Positions 11,598 through 23,183 of a DNA stretch of 64,000 nucleotides are shown here, piece by piece. The notes under the pieces are model-generated. The model did no database searches, had not been told where the DNA came from, and saw only the letters and a list, made by a program, of their open reading frames with translations. Location: contig CADCXA010000025.1 of NCBI GenBank assembly GCA_902806565.1, forward strand, positions 2,542,001-2,606,000, in the 5' to 3' direction. Position 1 is the first letter of the stretch, and each line of letters starts with the position of its first letter. The translations under genes and the position numbers were made by a program. Source of the DNA: Hypoxylon rubiginosum (taxonomy: Eukaryota; Ascomycota; Sordariomycetes; Xylariales; Hypoxylaceae).

Positions 11598-13160
11598 TCA
11601 CTCCGAACTAGACAGCGCCTTGGTGCTTGCCAGGCTTTTTTGCCCCGGGTCAGAGTCCAGTACTCTGTTCTTCGCCGCACTTATTGGCCCATGAGACGGA
11701 AGAGAGCAGTAGGCGCTCTCTATATCTCCATCCTCCGTATCGGTCTCCGTTATCTCACTAGGTATACGCTGCATTATGTGGCTGGGTTTGCGGTATGATG
11801 CTCTAGACCATCGAGGAGGTGGGCCTGGCTTTCTCCCTTTCAGTACTCTGACCTTGACGACGAAACCCTTGGCCCTCTTTGAATTGAGTGCCAATGACAT
11901 GAGTTCTTGGCCGATCATATCGCAAGCTATCCGGACCTCTTCGGGGTCCCACGCCTTGTATTTCGTCAGGAGCCGTAAGCATGTCGACTCGAGCCCGTTT
12001 AACAAAGCGAGGAGCCAAAACTTGCCAGTCGAGCCGTCTTCGGTCCTGAGGGGGATGGCGTGCTCGGTCAGTTGGACGTCGACGTAGCCTGCGTTGACTA
12101 GAAATCTGGGCTCCAGATGACAGACTCCACGTGGCTTTCCGTGTATTTTGGCAGCTTCCTGGAGGTCCATCGCCACCTTGTGTATTATTGAGCCGGGTTG
12201 GAAGAACGAGTGAAAACTGCTCATCCCTCTATTGTCATCGAAATCCAACACCTCGATCCATCCACCAGGTTTGATACAGGTGAAGGCAGACCGGTAAATA
12301 TGATGCCAATCAGAAAACGATCCCGACATGTCCCGTAGGTGTATTAAGTCATAGTGGTTCGACGGCCGCTCCCATTCTAACTCGGCATCATCGATTTCCC
12401 AAAAGACATTCTGCGGAACACGGCGTTCAAATATATTCGCTATGTCGGTGCCAATCACTTCGCAGTCGGGATACAGCTCTGCGATATCTATAGCCCACTC
12501 GCCAACGGCCGTACCTATATCGAGGATGTGCGTCGGTGCTTCGAGAGGCACGCTCGTTAATTCGCCGTCGAATGTTTTCAGGTATACTTGGTTGATAAGC
12601 TGCAGTCGGACTTGTTCGTCGTCATCGTTTGGCATATAATAGGATCCGCAGTACCGTCGGCCATGCTCCACGACGTAGTCGAGGTCTAAATCGTTGATGG
12701 ATCGTGTCGAATTTCTACTCGGATTTAGTGAGTGTTATTATTCACAACGCCAACACCTATAATCCGAACTTGGTTATACTTACATCGTCGCTTCTTCCAG
12801 GAGTTCTTCGTCCTCGATAGGTTCCTCTATCCGATATACCATATGAGTGTGAACTGGGTGACGACCTGGGGAATAGACCGACACAGCGTCGAAATGACTT
12901 GGCTCTGTCTCATCAGGCGGTCCTAAGAGACTTGTTGTCCGGGTGCTTAAGTAGTCGCTTGTAAAATCGTCGGTGGAAATATCGTTGTCCAGCTCCGGTA
13001 CAGAGAGCTCGAGGACATCGGTTGTGCAACCGCCAGTATCGGTACTGTATCGCCCGAATGACGAGTCCGTTACACTGGTGGCTTGCGATGGCATGATTGT
13101 GGCTGGCGCATCCGATACCCTAACCTTCCCTGTTTCCCTCGTCCCTTTCCTCCTCTTCAT
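11598..13160 (-). CDS. LaeA-like SAM-dependent methyltransferase
   Basis: Exons 12784-13160 and 11598-12714 (69 bp intron) give 497 residues from the ATG at 13160; an in-frame ATG (MPSQATS) lies about 22 codons in. LaeA/Llm-type proteins are nuclear methyltransferase-like regulators of secondary metabolism and development. The first about 140 residues are acidic, Ser/Thr-rich and disordered. The fold then begins with the typical VVEHGRRYCGSYYMPNDDDE segment and motif I ILDIGTAVGEWAIDIAELYP at about 190, followed by VIGTDIA, a DLIHLRDMSGSFSDW segment and CIKPGGWIEV. Motif I reads G-T-A-V-G where relatives usually have G-T-G-T-G, so one glycine of the SAM loop is Ala. The C-terminal about 80 residues are basic and low-complexity. 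Family membership is firm; which paralogue it is cannot be told. Confidence 0.85.
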
Positions 13161-15312
13161 CCCAACCGTGGTGGAAGAATTCTCGTGGTGGATGTGATCT
13201 TAGTCGGATATTTCCTTCTCGCTCCTCTATCGAATCTCATGCTGTGCCGACGTCTCCGAGATCACGAGTGTCAGCGGCGGACTCGCAAGCGATGAAGGTC
13301 TCGAACCCGACGTAAGCGCTGAGTGAATAGGAGGGTTTCGAGACGCTATTCGTAGAAATTATTCAGCCGGGGGGTGTATTATATGCTTGTTAACTCTCTA
13401 TATATGGTCAAATGACGAATACATTAAGGGGTGGATGGTGAGTAGGGGGCGCCTCTAATTCGTGAGGCTGCACGATTGAGAAGTCGTCGTTCCGAGGGGA
13501 AATAAATTCATGATTCCATATTAACGTAGCAGAATGATGGGCTGGGATATATTACAAGATGGGAAAGTTGACCACGAGGATGCGGAGGAAGGACGAAAAG
13601 ACAAATGTGACGACGATTGGCTACCGACCGGAATCACCAACGTCTGCGAACTGGCAGACTGGTAAAAGACAGTTGGGACGCTGAGTGCAACATTCGAGTT
13701 TTCTTCGATCCAATGAGCGGCCTCCTTAATAGTGCAACGTGGAGTCAAAGACAGGGGATGAACCACATGTCATCGCCCATGCACCATGCCAGCGGGAATT
13801 TCCCTATTCATTCTGTCAGTCTGTAAGTCTGTGTGTACCTACAGTAGCATAGGGCCAGAGGGCGTATTATATGCAGCTTACAATGCTAGGAATATCACGA
13901 CTCAAAAGCGTCATGATTTACATCGACTCATGCTAGGTATCTGCCAGACCCAGACCCATCATTGTTCTATTTCACTAGCTTGACAGCTTGACTAGATCCG
14001 AATCGGTGAGCAAACCTGTCTGCCTTGTTCCCACCCGCGGCTTTACACCACTAACTGCTGCTAGCACCTCTGGACTCGGTACTTGTCTACTATGTCTCTA
14101 CTAATACGTACCCACGTGGACCTAATCCTAATGTAATATAAGGTGTGGGGGCGGGGAATTGGGGATGAGAGATGTATTTCTTCCATTTCTTCCAGAAGTC
14201 AGGTTAGGAGGTATTCGAGATATTATAGTACCATCAGGCCCTGTGACCAAATAATCAAAGAACTACCTTTTCAAAGACTTGATAGCCATTCGAACTCACC
14301 TGCTAGGTGTGATCGGACTTAAGAACCGAGGTCGTGTCTTCTTACTCCTCTCCGCCTAGCTCACCCTGCTCTTGAAAGGTGCCGTAAGCGAGCGGAGATG
14401 CACTGGTACGCTCTAGGAACTTTTGGAAACCCACAGCGGATTTCATTGGGCGCGTTAGTCTGACAGATGAAATCCTAGCCCTACAACTGCCCTACCTGCC
14501 CTACCTAGGACTTTGACGAAATTGATGCCGCGAAACCGCGCTTACGGCTTACCGGTGCCGAGTCGTAAGGCTGCCGGTGCTCCGAAGATATAATTTCGGT
14601 CTATCCCCGATTATGCGTACGCACGAGGTAGGGTTAGAAGCCTATAAACTACAGTTAGAAAGTTAGGGGCGAAGACAGCCTGTGTAAGAACAACGTGTAC
14701 CAACCTGGGTATGCTGCTGCTGTTGGATCGTCCGAACCCCTAGCTACGTGCCTTATGCGAAGATACGCCTCTAGCTTACATGCGTCATGCTTCTTCTGCA
14801 TGCGAAAAAGGCACACTGCAGGAACAAGGGCACTGGTCCATCTGCGTCTTATAGTTCCGTCAACGGCAACATAAAACAGGCACAACGTGCGGTATATCCT
14901 GCAGCCCAATGAAAGACAGTAGATATCTAACACCGCAGAATTACGAGCAAGGTTTTCTTTTTCTTCTTCATCATCTTTTTGTTTAAATTTTATTTTATTT
15001 GAATGCTACTACTTCATAGACAGCGAAGCTCTATACGACGGACGTCTTCTACGGTCTATAAGAGTCGAAAGTAGCTGGTCATGACCTAACGCTACGATCC
15101 TCAGCTCATAGCTGTTCTAATAGTTCTAGAGATTCCGCTTGCATACTTCACAATATATGATATTGCGATGAAATGATGCTCTATTCCTCCTCACTCGACA
15201 TTCGCCGTACAGAATGAACCCAAACTCCGTCGATGCATTCATTCGTTGAAATGTCATGATACTTGGCAGGGCCGCTCCTCTTCCGTAGGAACGGGCGCTG
15301 GCACCGCGATCA
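13161..15312. other. 2.15 kb spacer, no supportable gene
   Basis: This contains the methyltransferase promoter region and the 3' flank of the sugar dehydratase gene. A CT/T-rich run sits at about 14950-15000. Short open frames are present (for example 14655-14933) but show no recognisable motif. Confidence 0.55.
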
Positions 15313-16721
15313 TCAAGTCGAAGACTCTCGCTTTGGTAGTTGAGGCTCGTCGCAAATCTCCTCCTTATCAGACACCACCTCAGCCTCGACGACTATCGGA
15401 AAGGGACTTAGAACTTTGCTAATATCCCCCCACCAGACCTCGCCAAAGCGTTTGTACCAGTCGACTGTGATCTTCAAGCCGTCGATAAAGGAGGTGTTCT
15501 GGTTCCAACCGAGGTGTCGAAGTTTCGTAGCATCAACAGCATACCGATGATCGTTGAAGGGCCTATCGTGCGTGTATTTCACCCACTTATTGAAGTCCTC
15601 CTGACTCTCGTTAGGTACGCCCATCTCCCCCAATAGCATCCGGCATAGCTGAATGTTAGAGATCTCGTCGTGAGATCCTACGTTGTAGATCTGACCAAGG
15701 GCACCCTTATGTAGAATCGTGTCGAACGCGTCAGCAGCATCGCCAGCATAGAGGTATCTCCGGGTAGGACTCCCATCCCCGTGCAGGACCGTCGGCCGCT
15801 GCCTATTCAGCAAGCAGACGAATTTGGGAATTATTTCTAGTACGAAGTCAGCAGGATGCACAACCTTTACGTGCTGTTCCGATCAACTACTTACTCTCAG
15901 GAAATTGATGTGGCCCATATACATTGTTGCTTCTAACAATGATAACTGGTAGTTTAAAACTCTTCTTGTAAGAATTTACAAGCATCTCAGCAGCGGCCTT
16001 GCTCGCAGCGTACGGGTTAGTTGGAGAGAGGATGCTGGTTTCCAACAAGTCGTCGTCGTCATCTTTCACCTCGCCGTACACCTCGTCGGTAGAAATGTGG
16101 ATAAATCGATTGACGCCGATCTTCTTCGCACTTTCTAACATGACGTGGGTGCCATACACGTTCGTGTGGGTGAATCCATAAGAATTCCCAAAGCTCAAAT
16201 CCACGTGCGACTGAGCGGCGAAGTGGAAGATGGTGTCTATGCTGAAGCGCTCCATGCAGTCGAGCACTTCGGAGGGGTTAGTAATATCACCATGGTAGAA
16301 GGTAAAGTTTCGCTTGTCATTGAGCATGCGCGTGTTGTTCAATGAGGAGCAATAATCTAATTTGTCGAACGACACAATGTTGTAGGCCTCCGGATATGTT
16401 AACGTGAGATGACGGACAAGCCAACATGCTCTTCGACATTCGTTAGCCGTACTGTTGAACCTTGAGCAGACCCGCGAAAACTCACATGAAGCCGGCACCG
16501 CCAGTGATCATGATATTCTTTACATCTGGTAAAGGTTGGAATTTGGTGGTTCCGACTAGAATAGGGGCTTCCTTCCAAATTCCGTAGTCTTCGAAGAACC
16601 TAGGCTTTGGAGTTTTGCTGGGAGCTGCACATGAAACGTCGTAAGCTGTTTGCTCAGGTTCGGGACGTCGAGGCAAACACTTACAATGTACCCCATTGGT
16701 GCCGTTTACATGCGGCGCCAT
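15313..16721 (-). CDS. UDP-/dTDP-glucose 4,6-dehydratase (extended SDR, RHM-like)
   Basis: Proposed exons 16685-16721, 16486-16624, 15895-16430 and 15313-15836 give 411 residues. The enzyme oxidises and dehydrates NDP-glucose to NDP-4-keto-6-deoxyglucose, the first step toward rhamnose; fungal relatives act on UDP-glucose. The NAD-binding loop GGAGFIA is at about 57-63, the dehydratase triad segment STDEVYGE at about 172, and the catalytic YAASK at about 199. The conserved stretch FPEKIIPKFVCLL is restored exactly when the third intron (58 bp, branch CTGAC, acceptor CTAG) is removed. The first intron is 60 bp and free of stops, so leaving it in would insert 20 residues. An upstream in-frame ATG at 16763 would add 14 residues; MAPHVNG was preferred. 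It lies divergent from a sugar-type transporter gene. Confidence 0.9.
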
Positions 16722-19177
16722 CACAATGCGCAGAGGGAATCTCGGTATTTTGCCAACGGGCAAGTTGGAGACTGAGAGATGTATAAAAGTTCGATTGAAT
16801 TCGTTCTGACGGGAAGCGATAGAATGTAGAATACGGTCTAAATTATCATGATAGATGTGTAACGAGGTCCATTATTTTCTCCTGGCACAGGGGCGTTGCA
16901 GGATGGACAGATGTCCAGATGCAGATCTTCAGAAGAGCCGGTGCAAATTCGCAACTCGATGCAAGACAGTCTCTGGCTTGTGATACGAAGTACATCTAAC
17001 TCGTAAATATCTCGAACGGAGGGCTGTCATGTGGAAAATGGTCAGGTCGTGTCTTATGATCAATCTGTAGCTTGGCTATTCGTAAGTGAGTGAAAAGTAG
17101 CGAGTAGTCGCTTTAGCAGAGAGAAATGCGCCCCGACTTGAAAAGCTAGCGTCAGATGCCGTATTCCGCGACAGAAGATAGAGAAGAGAGAGGCGTAATA
17201 ATTCGGCAATTGTAAATGCTGATAAAATACACTGGTTTATCACGATCTCGTGAATAATAGAAGTTACATTTCGAAAGATGAATATCACGTTGGAACGAAC
17301 GACAAACATATGGATAGGTCTCAATGCCTTCAACTCTTAAAAAAGGAACACTTGTTTGAATTCTTTTCATCGGCAATGATCGGCCACGAGGTTAAACAGA
17401 AAACGCGGGTAAGTTTACAGGGAAGACCCACACGAAACCCCCCCGGGACCCAGTCTCGTTCTTCAGACGTAAATTGGCAGCATCTCACAATTTTAGGTAG
17501 GTGCAGGTGTGCAGATATGTACTATCAGGCCGAAATTGATTTTCATTGTAATCTCAGAAAAGCCTGCGTTGTGATACCCCCATCCCGAGACCTGTGGCAC
17601 TACATGCAACCTATAACCTATTCGCGTTGCCGGAAGAGACAAAGGACAGATGAGAGTCCTGAGAAATCGGACCATCTAGCTACCGCCTTTGTTTGATTGG
17701 GAAAAGCTGCCTGTTTGTGTCAAACCAGCTGAGGAAAAGTACCTGGATAGTTGATCTAACCCAGGTTTGTGTGAAAGAGTCAAGACGGCTATTCGGCAGC
17801 TCAGTACGAAGTACTTCTTGCTTGGCTTTTCTAAGACTATTTGTATCTGAAGTGACGGTTGAGGTAGCTACATATGTAGATAGTAGGTGTTCTAGTAATT
17901 ATCATTAGAAAAATTCAGTTTACAAGGATCTCGCAGCAGGTAAAGGACCGAGCCGCAGTGCTGCATCTCAAGTATGTAAGTATAACCACGGTGCTCTCGC
18001 AAATTTTAGGAAACATGTAAGGCTGAGATGATGATAGTTAAAACTTTAACAACTTCACAATGAGAGAGTAGAAGATACGTGGTGGTGGCGGCACTCATAG
18101 TCTTAGTATAACATAACAGGTCTTTAGAGGACGACTTAATTATACTCTCTAGATCTCATCGCCTTGAATCTTGATATTGATCTTGAACAACCATCACTTG
18201 TCTCTTAGTGCGAATGCTCTTCAGACGGTAAGTGGGGATAGATGTAGGTACGATGTAGGTACAACACAATTCGTGCATCGAGTGGCTTGCGGAGCTACCC
18301 CCTACTCGATTTTATGGCAAGGCACGTCATTGAGACGTCTCTTGAAATATTACCATCACCATCATTGTTCATTATTATTGTTACTGACTATCTCAGTGAG
18401 CCAGTCACAATGGATAAGCATCTTGTGCTACATGTGTGAATCAGCAAGCGAGTGAACTTTGCTCGTGTTTTGAATTCAACGTCCTGTCTCAAATTTTCTA
18501 GTTGGGACCAACTTGAACCATTGCACTGGGTCCTTTTTACTTTACAGTAGCAGTAGCACCGAGTCAAACCACCCAGACCCCTTGTTAGACCGTTCTTTTA
18601 AACTCTTAGACTCTTGGAAATCCACCCACCGGGCTGCCAATCCTGCATTCCCAAGACTAGACCTGACAATTCAACAACTCGGGTGCTCGGCACTCCCCTG
18701 TAACACGATAGGTACTTGAATAAGATCATCTCGTGGCTTGCGACCGGGTCAAGTTTCGTTTCTGGACGACCACGCAACCGTGTCCACCGCGTTCCACGTT
18801 TGATCGATAAGATCAGTTTAGTCGAACTCCACGTTCCGTTCCCGTCTGGAGATCGGCTAAAATAGCATCCACTTAGGTGCGACCTCACCTGTACGACGGA
18901 CGGACTCCCGCCCTCTGGGTTTGCCATCCCTATGCAGACCTACCAAACATACTCATCTTCTCATTTGCCCGTTGCCAATTCCGGTCATTTGCCCTCTCCA
19001 AGAATAATACAACGACTCTAGATTCCGGCTCCTAAGATCTCACCTCATTTGCGCTCATCAATCGGAGCCCTCCGTTTCTATTCTCATCTTACACCTACCT
19101 TCACATGCTTGGATCTATCGACCGTGAGCGACGGAAAGTTGGGCGACCCCCTTCATACATGTCCCTCGCAGGCCGAC
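16722..19177. other. 2.46 kb divergent spacer between sugar dehydratase and transporter genes
   Basis: This is the shared upstream region of two divergent genes. TAGGTAC motifs occur at about 18245 and 18256. The last about 300 bases before 19178 are pyrimidine-rich, as in fungal core promoters. A 148-codon frame at 17250-17696 lacks an ATG start and any familiar motif, so no gene is called. Confidence 0.55.
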
Positions 19178-20511
19178 ATGGCATCTTTGAATAGCCGTCC
19201 CCCACGGCCCTCATCAGCTGCCTCGTCTTCCACGGAAATTCAAAGCGAGAAGGATATATCTAACAGCTTTGACGGCGCGGATAATGATCGCAATTCCCTA
19301 TACACCGTTGTAGACGATGGTCGTGCCAGAGATCCTGAAGAAGGTGAAGGGTTGCTGAAGGAGACTAGTAACCAAGCAGATGAAGATTCATCTTCAGACA
19401 ACGGCTTTGGCTGGGCCGTGTTCTGGATAGTAGTCAACACATTGGCCACGATAGGCATTGTATGTTTCTTCATCGTGTTTCTAGTTTTGCGAACGTAACT
19501 GATATCCAAAAAAAAACTGTAGGTCTTTACCAACAAAGCCATATTCTCCGACCCTTCGTTGAAGCTTGCGCAGCTTACATTTGCCGCCTTCCACTTCTTC
19601 ATGACTTGGCTGCTTCTATTCACACTATCACGGCGCCAGTTTGCGTACTTCCATCCTCGCCGTATCGGCCTTCAGGACATCATTCCCTTGTCTCTCGCAA
19701 TGTCGTTTAATGTCATCCTCCCAAACCTGTCTCTAGCCTTTTCCACCGTTACCTTCTATCAGATTGCACGTATTTTACTCACCCCAACCGTCGCAACTAT
19801 GGATTTTGTTTTATACAACTCCAGGTTGCCTCGAAACGCCATCCTGGCTCTGGTCCCTGCTTGTCTAGGAGTTGCCATGGTCTCTTACTACGACTCACTG
19901 CCGACGAAGGATATCAACGTTAAGACGACATCAAATTTGGGTGTGCTGTTCGCCTTCTGTGGCATTTTTGCCTCGTCGCTGTACACGGTATGGATCAAGA
20001 GCTATCAACGAAAGCTGAAGGTATCGAGTATGCAGCTACTCTTCAACCAAGCTCCAGTTTCGGCTTTTCTTCTACTCTACGCCATTCCCTTCATTGATAC
20101 GTTCCCCACGTGGACTGAAGTTCCCGTGGGTAGGTGGTTGATGATATTAATGGTAGGTTAAAAAGAGAATATCCAACTGCATCCCATCTATCGATAATTA
20201 ACACCACATACATAGTCTGGCATCTTTGCCGCCCTGATCAACCTGTCCCAGTTTTTCATCGTTGGCCAGACCGGTCCAGTTTCAAGTACAGTTGTCGGTC
20301 ACCTCAAGACGTGTCTCATAGTGGCACTTGGCTGGGCTTCATCCGGGAGATCAGTCGGTGATAAGTCCGTCATAGGAGTATTTATTGCCGTGGGGGGAAT
20401 CATCACGTAAGTTGGCGTCCCCTTTTCCAAGTAGTTGATTGAGGGAGTTACTAAACAAGACACGCCAGATACTCCATTGTGATGCTCCGGCAGGCAACAC
20501 GGAGCCGCTAG
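19178..20511 (+). CDS. DMT/TPT-family (SLC35E-like) membrane transporter
   Basis: Exons 19178-19459, 19523-20152, 20216-20406 and 20469-20511 (introns 62-63 bp, all in frame) give 381 residues. The family exchanges sugar phosphates or nucleotide sugars across Golgi/ER or other endomembranes. The first about 80 residues are acidic and Ser-rich, predicted cytosolic. They are followed by about ten hydrophobic segments, starting at GFGWAVFWIVVNTLATIGIV and including the family-typical VFTNKAIF and ARILLTPTVA. A late GxTGPVSSTVVGHLKT segment matches the conserved TPT motif before the last helices. The chain ends in a short basic tail (RQATRSR). The substrate cannot be read from sequence. Its divergent neighbour makes a keto-deoxy-sugar nucleotide, which makes a nucleotide-sugar substrate plausible. 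Confidence 0.88.
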
Positions 20512-21487
20512 TAAAAATCAGTGTGGATAGAAAGGATATTGCATGGTTAGGAGTTTGGGACGCTGGATATTTTACTCGCTTGGGTTGAAAACCTAAGGAC
20601 CGGCTGGTTATTCTTGGGCAATCTCGATTTGGCCACTCCGTGATTACAGACGTCACAGCGGTAGAAGGTTATGGATTTGTCTACCTCGTCAGTTCATAGG
20701 GCACAGCGTAAGGTTTAGAAGGGCTAAAGGCGTCGGCATGCCTAGAAGGAAATCCTTTATGAAGGACCTAAGCTTGTGGGATGGATGTACACTGCATGAT
20801 ACCCAAAAGACCTTGACTTTATTTACACTACATGGTATGCATAGACAAGGACTGTTTGAAATTAAGATCCCGCAACCCAGCTACCTACCTGCATCAAACG
20901 CGCTTGGGGAGACATTTAAAATCCCTTACATGTATGTCTGGGAAGAGCGACGGGAGTCTAGTATGATGTTCTAGTGTGGACGCAAGGCGACAGCGTCATA
21001 TATTCCAAGCACATAAGGCCATGCGACAACACCAGCGGAACATCATCGTGGAATCATCGTGAATACGGCGTCAAGTTGAAGGGTAAGCTTCTTTACACAC
21101 CTAGCTAGCTACAAATTGCTCGGTCCTAACAGAATAGACGGCAATCCACTATGTATGCAAGAGATTTTGTGCTTGAATCTCCTACGTAGTAGTCCGACGG
21201 AAGGCTGCAGGTCAGTCTGAAGTGATGCTTGCGCCGAAGGCGATCGTAGCAGTCATTAGAACACACCAGCAAGTGCCCAATAGAACTACGTTTACTCACC
21301 ATCACGAAGGGCGAAGCAGCAGAATATTTGACTGATTGGATCATGATTTGTCTTCCTTATGGCGATGCACCAAGGCATCGACCATAACGAAAACGAGTTA
21401 AGATAGCAAAAATTCCGCTCCCTACGATCCACGAGGGATAATAGAAGAGGGCCGACTCCGCAATGTGCAATGCAGGTCATCCCACTT

Positions 21488-21517
21488 GAACAAGCTCAAG
21501 CTTGAGCGAGCTTGTTC
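21488..21517. repeat. 10-bp inverted repeat with 10-base loop containing a palindrome
   Basis: GAACAAGCTC (21488-21497) and its exact complement GAGCTTGTTC (21508-21517) flank a 10-base loop. The overlapping CTCAAGCTTGAG is itself a perfect 12-base palindrome, so two alternative hairpins are possible. Confidence 0.8.
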
Positions 21518-21660
21518 GGAACAAGGTAAGTATGAAGAGAAAAAAAAAACCAAGAGAGAGTTTGGGGGAGGGTGTCAGGTCTTATATAGTTTTTTCGAGA
21601 GTGACGCTGGGGCGGTGAGGGGTGGCAGAATCAGCCGGGTGATTGCCGTTTGTTTCAACA

Positions 21661-21752
21661 AACAATGGCCGTACAGGTGCTTTAGTGCCTTAAGTGGGGC
21701 CTTTTAGTGAATAAAATGGAGGCAACAATGGAACAATGGGGGGTAACAATGG
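21661..21752 (+). promoter_or_regulatory. Cluster of four AACAATGG boxes (HMG-box-like sites)
   Basis: Exact copies lie at 21661-21668, 21724-21731, 21732-21739 and 21745-21752, followed by an AACAAAGG-like sequence at about 21758. AACAAT and AACAAAG are the classical cores bound by sequence-specific HMG-box proteins, which in fungi include mating-type and Ste11-like regulators. The cluster lies about 100 bases upstream of a TATA box. Binding is inferred from motif resemblance only. Confidence 0.4.
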
Positions 21753-21848
21753 GAACAAACAAAGGAAACAGTGGGGCAGCAAGATTCTGCCAGGCAGTTA
21801 GGTCACCGCCTTCCAACAAATCCCAATCACCGCCCTCCACCCAAAAAC

Positions 21849-21856
21849 TATATAAG
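21849..21856 (+). promoter_or_regulatory. TATATAAG box followed by CT-rich tract
   Basis: A strong TATA match is followed at about 21865-21925 by a long pyrimidine tract, a typical arrangement of fungal core promoters. No known gene starts downstream on this strand within 1.2 kb; only a 56-codon frame begins at 22042. Confidence 0.35.
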
Positions 21857-22041
21857 TCTGGCTTGATTCCTCTCCATTTCCCTCTTTTCTTTTTTTCTTT
21901 CCTCAGCTCTCTTTGCCTTTTGGCTTAGATCAAGTGTAGTATCTGTTCTTTTCAGTTTAATCTCTGAAAGAGTCACATAGTGACTCGATCTATGATTATT
22001 ACTATTTTTGTTCTTAGGGAGTTTATCCTCTGTGCTTGCGC

Positions 22042-22212
22042 ATGATGGCTCCCACTGTGTCCCTGGTATTACACTGCCTCCAGGCGACGCGAACCTACAA
22101 TATTTTTCATTGCCTTCCCTCAGCTTGTTCTGGGGGCGCGAAGAAGATCTTAGATGCTTATCTTCTGCCAGCGTTGATTCGATGCTACTTACCTGCGTGT
22201 ACATGTATGTAG
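22042..22212 (+). CDS. Possible 56-codon small ORF downstream of the TATA/CT module
   Basis: This is an ATG-initiated frame starting MMAPTVSLVLHCLQ and ending PACTCM, with five cysteines and no recognised domain. It is listed only because it is the first sizeable ATG frame downstream of the promoter-like module at 21661-21925. The transcript could equally be non-coding or absent. Confidence 0.12.
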   Translation: MMAPTVSLVLHCLQATRTYNIFHCLPSACSGGAKKILDAYLLPALIRCYLPACTCM

Positions 22213-23183
22213 TCTGGCTACGAACAAAATGCTGAAGGGATTGGATCGTCTGTACCTACGTTAGGAGCCATGGATGATACCCTACCTCGCTCTATGTAGC
22301 TATGATCGTGATCTTCAACTAATAGAAAGCTTATGGGAATAACTGCTGCCATGGGGCCATGGCAATGGAGATGCTGGTTTGAGGTTACCTTCATAATAGA
22401 TGAACACAGGCATCCGAGTTCCAATGACATCGAAGTGAAGGCGAAAGTGTGTATCATAGATGGGGTATTTTATATATAAAATGATTTATCACAACTGTAA
22501 TTATCTAATGCTTTACGTGTAGCAAAGGCTATCTTTCTATATTGAATTCACTCCTATCAGTCATATGATGCTCTAGTTTGGGGTTTGTAGTTTGCAATCC
22601 AGCTCGAAAACTCGTTATTCACTTTCTTCAGCATCAAATTAACAGCGGCGGAGGTTTTAAATTCTACCCTAATTCCTTAATTCCTTCTCGGAGTTCGGTC
22701 CACACGGGCGTACACGGCATGCACTAACCCCATTAGGGACCCACAGATCACTAGCTTCAAAAGTAAGCTTGTGGCCCGTGTGCCTGATTAAGACATGACC
22801 TCACGTAGCAGTTCTCCTAAGGCTTCCAGTTTCCAACCAACAGCCGCAAGCTAACTTAATCATGAACTCGACCTGGAATTAAACTTACAATCGCAATTCA
22901 ATATTCGTTTTTCTTCCTTGTCCAAGCAACTCGACTACTTTATAATTCAAGACGACCAAACGATAATATCGACTTAATTGCCAAGCTTCCTATTCTCGTC
23001 GGCCCCGTCGTTTTACTATCTCCCCCTCCCCCGCCTTCGACGTTTTGTTACACTGTACAATAGCAACCCAGCGTCCGCTCGGGCGACTGCACCGTGATTC
23101 ACCTGAGAAGCTGTCGCATTCCAAACCCCCTAGCCCTAGACGAAGCTTTGTTGTGTCTGTTAAGCAGGCGCCAGTGATTCAAG

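Larger units (their letters stand above)
20512..23183. other. 2.67 kb spacer with an isolated promoter-like module
   Basis: No recognisable gene lies between the transporter and the sorting nexin. The middle (21488-21925) is unusually organised: a hairpin, four AACAATGG boxes, a TATATAAG box, then a CT-rich tract; these are listed separately. The last about 250 bases (22930-23183) are the CT-rich promoter side of the sorting nexin gene. Confidence 0.6.

Noticed and set aside
15841..15894. A 30-base intron ending at GTAAAG in the sugar dehydratase
   Set aside because: Too short and out of frame; the 58-base intron ending CTAG restores the conserved FPEKIIPKF motif.
17250..17696. 148-codon plus-strand frame
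   Set aside because: No ATG start, irregular composition and no recognisable motif.
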